A DNA stretch of 64,000 nucleotides from Plectrocnemia conspersa. Taxonomy: Eukaryota > Arthropoda > Insecta > Trichoptera > Polycentropodidae. The position numbers and the translations under genes were made by a program. The stretch's first letter is position 1, and the number at the start of each line of letters is the position of its first letter. The notes under the pieces were generated by a model. That model worked only from the letters and a program-made list of their open reading frames with translations. It was not told where the DNA came from and did no database searches. Of the stretch, positions 57,835 through 64,000 are shown piece after piece. The stretch spans positions 434,001-498,000 of the forward strand of contig VTFK01000063.1 of assembly GCA_009617715.1 (NCBI GenBank), in the 5' to 3' direction.

Positions 57835-58960
57835 GCAGTGAGAAGGGTGGGAAAAAATTCTCTATAGCATTAGGCGAGTGGACTAGCAAAAACAAATCGA
57901 AGGTTTTTAAATATTGTATAGCATATTACGGAAGATTTCAATTTGGAATTAGTTCCAATAGCTAGTTTATGTGATGCTAACTAAGTATTAGAATTTGTTT
58001 CTGAGAGATGAATGCAAATTTTCAACTTAGAACTAACATTCGATATAGTTGCAACTAAATGGCAAATTATTAATTATAATTAATCAACTAAACTATCCAC
58101 GTGTTGTATAAAAATAAAAATATCACAAAAACCGATTTTGTGTTACGAGCGAAAAATGACAATGAATATGAAAATTATTATATATAGGAAGCTTTCTAAG
58201 TTAAAGTTTCCTGTATTGTCAGATAATTACAATCAATTTCTCAAAATATATTTTTTTTTTAATGTTTTTAAGAAAATCTGGTTTGGTTTGAGATGGAATA
58301 GTTTTGAAAGCATGTTGGTAAGGTTCATAACATTAAAATAATGTTTAGTTTTTACTCAAATTTAGAATGAATATTATTATCCTAACATCATGGATCTTCA
58401 TAATGCATTGATACCAGAAGAGATGGTAATTTATTAAAGATTAAAGGCATACTCGAATTATTATCAAATAAACTGATAAATTTAAAAATTGAGATCAGTT
58501 CCAAATTATTAAATACTATAAGAAAATCTCAAGAGAGAAAACAAATTGGATTAGTAACTTTATTATTATACTTATATACTACAGATAGATCTACTATATT
58601 TTTAATTGATTCAATAAACGAAATCTTTACGTCGTCTAAAAATAAATCATCTAGAATACAAACAGATTTTGATAATGAATTTATCAGAATAGAGATGGTT
58701 AATCAAAGCATTACTTTCAAAGGAGCCATGGAGGTATTGATTAATAAGTTTCTTGAGAAACCTCGAGAAAATTTTTTAATTCAAAAACACTGACAGTCGA
58801 ATTTTCCATATATGTCTACAACAAAAGGACAAAAAATTTGGATTTTCTATTTGATGCTCTGAAAAGTATTCAATCCTCTTCGTTACTCAGCGAAAGAGTA
58901 TTTTCTATTTCAAGAAATTTTGTAACATCCCTCAGTGATTGTTTAGGTCATATTTAGTTT
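57835..58960 (+). pseudogene. degenerate hAT transposase
   Basis: Plus-strand remnants in order: LGEWTSKNKSKVFKY (57875-57920, matching the hAT L-DEWTS-NRR-LN block), TFDIVAT (58035-58055), KIKGILELLSNKL and KLLNTIRKSQERKQIGLVTL (58440-58570), then LDFLFDALKSIQSSSLLSER and VFSISRNFVTSLSD (58840-58945), the C-terminal dimerisation signature (SxxSERVFS). Many stops and shifts. Terminal repeats and the 8 bp target duplication were not found. Confidence 0.8.
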
Positions 58961-59024
58961 ATTTTTTGGTACATGCGTTACAACGGGAAAAATCTGTAAC
59001 AACTGAGTAAGTCAATCAGATTTA

Positions 59025-59190
59025 ATTAATAACTACACGTAAGTATTACCCACCAGACTGAAAGTCTTGGAATTATTGACATCTATATTAATTACTATGT
59101 GTAATATAATTTATAACCTGACGCTTGACCTCCATTTAATGTAGTTTTTTTTGTTCAACTTTGTGCGTTTTGTGAAAAATATTGCTTTAT
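59025..59190 (-). mobile_element. SINE fragment, same family as 7785-8030
   Basis: The complement matches the body of the SINE at 7915-8030: CACCAGACTGAAAGTCT-GGAATT--TGACAT, then TATATT-ATTA and ATTTATAACC. The tRNA-like head is missing, so it is truncated at its 5' end. Confidence 0.65.
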
Positions 59191-59264
59191 TTTAATTTTA
59201 CATTTATTAAAATTTTAGAAAGATTGTTGTAAATTGCATTTGACTTAAGACTAAAAAAATAAAT

Positions 59265-59510
59265 ATTATTGCTGTGTCATCAGCATACATAAGTCAGTAT
59301 TTTTGAGGACAGAAATGTCATGAGTATATGTAAGGAACGGCTTGAGAAAATTACCTTGCGGGACACTAACTGGAATTTTACGCGGTATCGAAAATTCATT
59401 ATTTAGCGAAACAACATAGCTTTTAGATGTGAGCATATTATAAGTATTAGATAATTAGTCCGTCACGATAATAGGTATCGAATGTTTTTACTATATTTAG
59501 AAAAACTAAT
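59265..59510 (-). mobile_element. LINE reverse transcriptase fragment
   Basis: The minus strand reads the catalytic YADDTA core at about 59290-59270, preceded by a decayed VPQGN-FLKPFLTYTHDI-type block at 59365-59300. YADDTA rather than YADDLK places it in a Jockey/I-type lineage different from the YADDLK copies at 5255 and 14725. Confidence 0.65.
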
Positions 59511-60059
59511 CTTGTACCTTTTATCATGTTGAATTTAGCAAAAATGTGATTATTTATAATATTATTATATTATATAAACTAAACTAGTTCATTGCCAGTG
59601 ACTTCAAACACTAATAAAAAAAATTGTGCTTTAAACTACATAAAAATACTAAAAATAAATGTCAATAAACGTAGTTTTAAAAAATCCCAACAACATGATA
59701 TTTTAACGTAACGTTAAATTGCTGACTCTTAACTTTTTCGAAAGCTCCAATTTTTTTTAAGCTTTCTAAAAAAAAATAGTCGCTATCAAATGAAGAACGT
59801 TTTTTTACATTTTTTTAGTATAAGTAAACCGTAAGTTTATTAATTATATATACATAAAAATCATTGTTTAGTTTACGAACAGTTTCTGCAGCTTTACATT
59901 TTTATTTAACATTGAAACTATGTTTATTTATATATAATATTAACATATCAGTCTTAGAGTCTTTAGATTTAATACACCTTTCAACGAATTTTACACTATT
60001 GAAACTATTACTACTACAACACAACATTAAAAATATAAAAAAAGAATGATAAGCATTAA

Positions 60060-60900
60060 AATAAATTGTAATTTAGAACCAGCTACACCAACACCATAAA
60101 CATGTCATCACAGGTAGACGTCAAACTGTTACTAATTAAATTCTACAATGATCACTTGAATACTTTCATCAAAGTGCATCAGAAATCACTTTAGGTTGGC
60201 CCTCTTTAGTAATGGAATGTTTTTCGATGACATTTGTTATGTGGGTCTGGCGCCCATTGCATTTGCTTTATATTGTACATACATTTAACTTTTAATTTTA
60301 AATTAAAATATTTAATTTAGATAATTCATCAAAATATGTTATTGATTCTATACGCGAGCCCAACATTGAGGACCATTATCGTGGAGGCCTTTTAGACCAT
60401 AAGTGGCGTTGCCGGTACAGGGTGACATTTGGACCACATGACTTTCTAGTTTTCAATCGTTTCCTACACACGGCGAATGACCTTTGCTTTGTTTGATACT
60501 CTTCCTAGACATGCAATTGTTTGATACTCTACCACACACACACACACACACACACCGCAACTTTTTGATTTACGGCGGAAATTGCCGTGATTTATCCGCG
60601 TGTGTCGATTTTTTACCAGTCGACATCGAACCAGAGGTTCTCCGTCTTGAAATCGATTCTCCTCGTCGGATGTGGGAATGTCGATGAAAAGATGGTCGCA
60701 ACGTCTGTGTAATATGTTACACACGAAATGGTGTTTCGTGGAACGGTTGGGCGAATCTAAAACGCGATCACGTGGTGTCAAATCATGCCATCCAATACAC
60801 AATACGTGATACAATTCGATATCACGTCTCTTTTTAGTGTGTGGTGTATTCTTTGATGATAGCACAAGAATTAGAATCGGATCGATTCCGAATCAATTAT
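60060..60900. promoter_or_regulatory. non-coding complex island with a CA microsatellite
   Basis: High-complexity block with a (CA)n run at 60533-60555. The minus frame 60865-60464 (133 codons) crosses the microsatellite, has no domain and ends in low complexity, so I do not call it a gene. An ACAGGGTGACATTTGGACCAC transposon-end-like motif lies at 60417. Candidate regulatory by composition only. Confidence 0.3.
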
Positions 60901-61149
60901 TCAGATACGAGTGTATTATGCGTAGAATCTATTAATGTTGTGTTGAAATATTTATTTTCTGGTATTGATTAAAAATCACTGTTTGCTACAATCATAGTAG
61001 AAATAAAGGAGTAACGCGTTAAACGTTGATGATATATCAGTGATTATTAAAGGGCACTTGATTAAATAGTTAAATTTCAAGTTAAAATACAAACTGAACA
61101 ATATAATTTATTTCAATATTATACAAACATTCATCATATAAATATACTT

Positions 61150-61620
61150 ATGCAATTACCAGCAACGGTCATTCACAGTTCATGAATGAACACGACAAAT
61201 TTCCAACTGGACACCCACGCGCAACTTTGATCGATACGAAACCCGTGTTGTTATTAATCCTTCGACATTCGACATTACAAGCCGCCATTGCTTATTAACA
61301 ATGTCTCTAATTAATTACGTTAATAACCGAACCTTTCGATAACGAGATCGATTGGTATTAGTAAGTAAAAAATAGCACAATGTAAACACATTGGAATGGT
61401 CGAGCCAAATGTGGCCGATGCAACACTAAAAGCCAAGTCTGTGCGAGAGAAGACAAAGGCTTTATAAATATAAAGGCTGGCTATTTACGAGATGTTTATA
61501 AATGGAGGGCAAGCACAAAGAGCGTTATACACGTATGGAAATTTTCGCATAGGCCAACAGTGTAATAATTTAACGATTGAGACATCGGTGGAAAGCAGAG
61601 ATCGTAGGCTAATATTTATA
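61150..61620. promoter_or_regulatory. non-coding complex island, candidate enhancer
   Basis: Contains a Sox-like ATTAACAATG at 61295, the homeodomain-type run TCTAATTAATTACGTTAATAA at 61305, GATCGATTGG, and an imperfect repeat AAAGGCTTTATAAATATAAAGGCTGG at 61456. No open frame. Of all the islands this one has the densest known-type factor cores, but function is not shown. Confidence 0.35.
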
Positions 61621-64000
61621 GTAATATTTTTTCTAATAAATTATACATTTTACATAAATAAACTATAAGTCAAAGTTAATTTAGAAATATTATAAATAAT
61701 AACAAACATATAACATTTCATTTTTCTTGTCAAGCTGATAAATATATAAAATACAATTATTTTATTGCAAACTATTTATGCATCTTTTTTTGCATTTATA
61801 CTACTTTTTGTAATAGGAATATAAAATTTACAGACAGACAAATATTTATGATGCACTTAATCACGCTTATTCTAAATATATTTTTTGAAAATAAAATGAA
61901 CAAAGAATTTGCCCAATTTTATGCGTAAAAATATATTATAAAGTCCAAGAAGGTTTTTGGCAAGAATGCTTTATGCAAATGAAGGGTTATTGAATGGTAC
62001 AAACGATTACAGGATAGCTTTGAATATGTTGAAAATAACAAGAGATGTAAATGTGAAAAAAATAAGGACGTAATGCTTAATAATCGACAAATCCCTATTA
62101 AAGAAATTGATATTTTTTGGTTTATAATTAAAGCAATTTTGACTGGAATTTATTCATATGACAAATGGCTAAATTTGACTTAAAACTGTACATTTTTCTC
62201 AAAAATAGTAGAGCAATTGTTAAATGAAATGTTGTAATAACATAAAAAAATTCCAAAGGTATAGAACCTAAAAAAGCACAGCAAGTTCGGTAAATTGAAA
62301 AGGTTCTTCTAACAGTGTTTACTAAGATTTTTTACTTCTAATATAATACAGTAAATAAAAAGTATGTAAATAAATTCAAATAAAATTACTAGAATTGTAG
62401 ATAAACAAATCTTTGATTTTGCACTACAAAACAATCAATCATGTTTTTTTGGACAAAAATGACACCGTCATGATGCCGCATTCAAGTCACTGTATACACC
62501 AGATATGTAACTCTACAACTTTATTTCTATATATGCAGATTAAAGGGACATTGAAATGACAGCGTTTTACGATTATAGAGAAGATACAGAAAATTCGCTG
62601 AGTGAACTCAAGACACATAGTAACACAATGACACATGTTTTATGGATATTTTATGAATTGTAAGAAATGCTAGTAAATTTATATTATATCTAATTTTAAA
62701 GAATAAATATATACCTTTTGATAAAAATAAATTTTGATGTTAGTTTTTTCTGCAACGCTATAAAATATTTTTTTTATTATAAAAAAAAATATATTAAATA
62801 AATAAAAATATAAGATTTTTGGTTCATTATTTGGTTTATTTTAATCTGACACTGTAATATTAATTAATCTTGAGATAAAAAAAGCGACAAAAAAGATACA
62901 GGAATAAATAGGATTTTGGGAGTATAATAACATAAGTTTGTGTTCATCAATGCTTTTAAAACTTTTCGCGTTTTATTGTACGGTTGTAATGAATACAATT
63001 TTGTGTAGCACAATTTTAATGTTTAATTTTTACTTATTAGAGTAAAGCTAGCGTTTTACTAGTAGAAACATCATTTTTAATCAAAAAAAATCTCTCGACT
63101 TTTAAATTGATTATGATTTTATGATAGAACTATTTTTTTGTAGGCATTTAAGTACTAAGAAAAAAAATATGGAAATAACTGTTTTTTTGTTTATTACTGA
63201 TTAATTTGTGAATTTTTAAAATACTTAATAAAGCATTATTATACATGTATTACAGTTATTGTGTACAACATATATTTTCACTGGCATTTCAGGGAAATCA
63301 CAGCAAGTGTATATATTTCCACTAGCAAAAATATAATTTAACTGCTCTAAAATGTATATGAAACACAATGTTACAGTTAGTAAATGTCCATTTAATATTT
63401 TAATCAAACGAATTAAGCAAACCCAACTTGATTTAATAGAACTATTGTTGAGTTAGTTAAAATGAAACTAATAAAAATTTAACTTTATTTGTAAAAAACA
63501 TTCACTATAACATATACACAATTTCCTTTAACATTTGAAGTCCAACCTTTATAGCAATTTTATTACAAAACTTAACAAAAGTACGACTTTATAATATTAT
63601 TATTATATTTAAATGATAGCAATTAAGTTTAATTATGACGTATGATTATTAAAATTATTCGGTTTAAATAAAGAGGAAAAAACGCAAAAAAAAACAAATA
63701 GATTCGAACGAGCGGTAAAGCTGCAAACCCGGCGATAAAATTTCATGATTAAGCGATACATTTAAATTAAAGTTAAATAAGTATATTATATATTTTAAGT
63801 TGTAGTTTAATTATAGCAATAACTCTTATATATATTAAATTATATTAATAGTTATCATACAATATAAATAATCTTTCAAAAATTGTTTTATCGAATCAGA
63901 ACTAAAATATTAATCGATCGTGAAAAAATAAAAATGTAAGCCGGTTTTCTAAAAATATAGTTTAAATATAAGACTTTTCTTCAGGCTATCAATAAGTATT
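61620..64000. other. AT-rich desert to window end
   Basis: No gene, tRNA or clear element was recognised. At 63263-63335 a short relative of the CACTAGTGAAAA palindrome cluster is present. Confidence 0.4.

Noticed and set aside
60464..60865. 133-codon minus-strand frame
   Set aside because: It crosses the CA microsatellite and shows no domain or splice context.

Overview
The window is nuclear DNA from an animal, most likely an insect. It is AT-rich, its genes are split by short GT-AG introns, and it is full of decayed transposons (Jockey/CR1-type LINEs, a tRNA-derived SINE, and piggyBac, Tigger/pogo and hAT DNA transposons). I could not settle the order of insect. No bacterial, viral or CRISPR-type system was seen.

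Region by region. (1) 1-10048 is repeat-rich flank: four LINE remnants on the minus strand, one SINE, a dispersed repeat with protein-coding ancestry, and an unusual cluster of CACTAGTGAAAA-type palindromes. (2) 10049-30428 (+) is the main gene, the insect orthologue of HEATR5B (the Laa1/HEATR5 family of HEAT-repeat partners of the AP-1 clathrin adaptor). I could join 28 coding exons in frame to the stop codon (6,132 bp, 2,043 residues). Only about 40 N-terminal residues, probably one exon, are missing upstream. Five introns have been enlarged by transposons or tandem repeats; two of these carry a piggyBac element nested inside another DNA transposon. (3) 31255-32076 (-) holds the last two exons of a convergent gene. 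They splice in frame and end in a motif typical of the C-terminus of TRMT61A, the catalytic subunit of the tRNA m1A58 methyltransferase. The rest of this gene is not recognisable in the remaining 32 kb. (4) 32077-64000 is a gene desert: very AT-rich DNA with islands of higher complexity, about 0.3-0.9 kb each, that are non-coding and look like candidate regulatory islands. Between them lie tandem duplications, a matched pair of ~870 bp inverted-repeat elements, a degenerate hAT transposase, LINE and SINE remnants and microsatellites.

HEATR5B and the TRMT61A-like gene are tail to tail, with coding ends 0.83 kb apart. Nothing suggests they work together. Most of the other history visible here is transposon insertion, nesting and decay.
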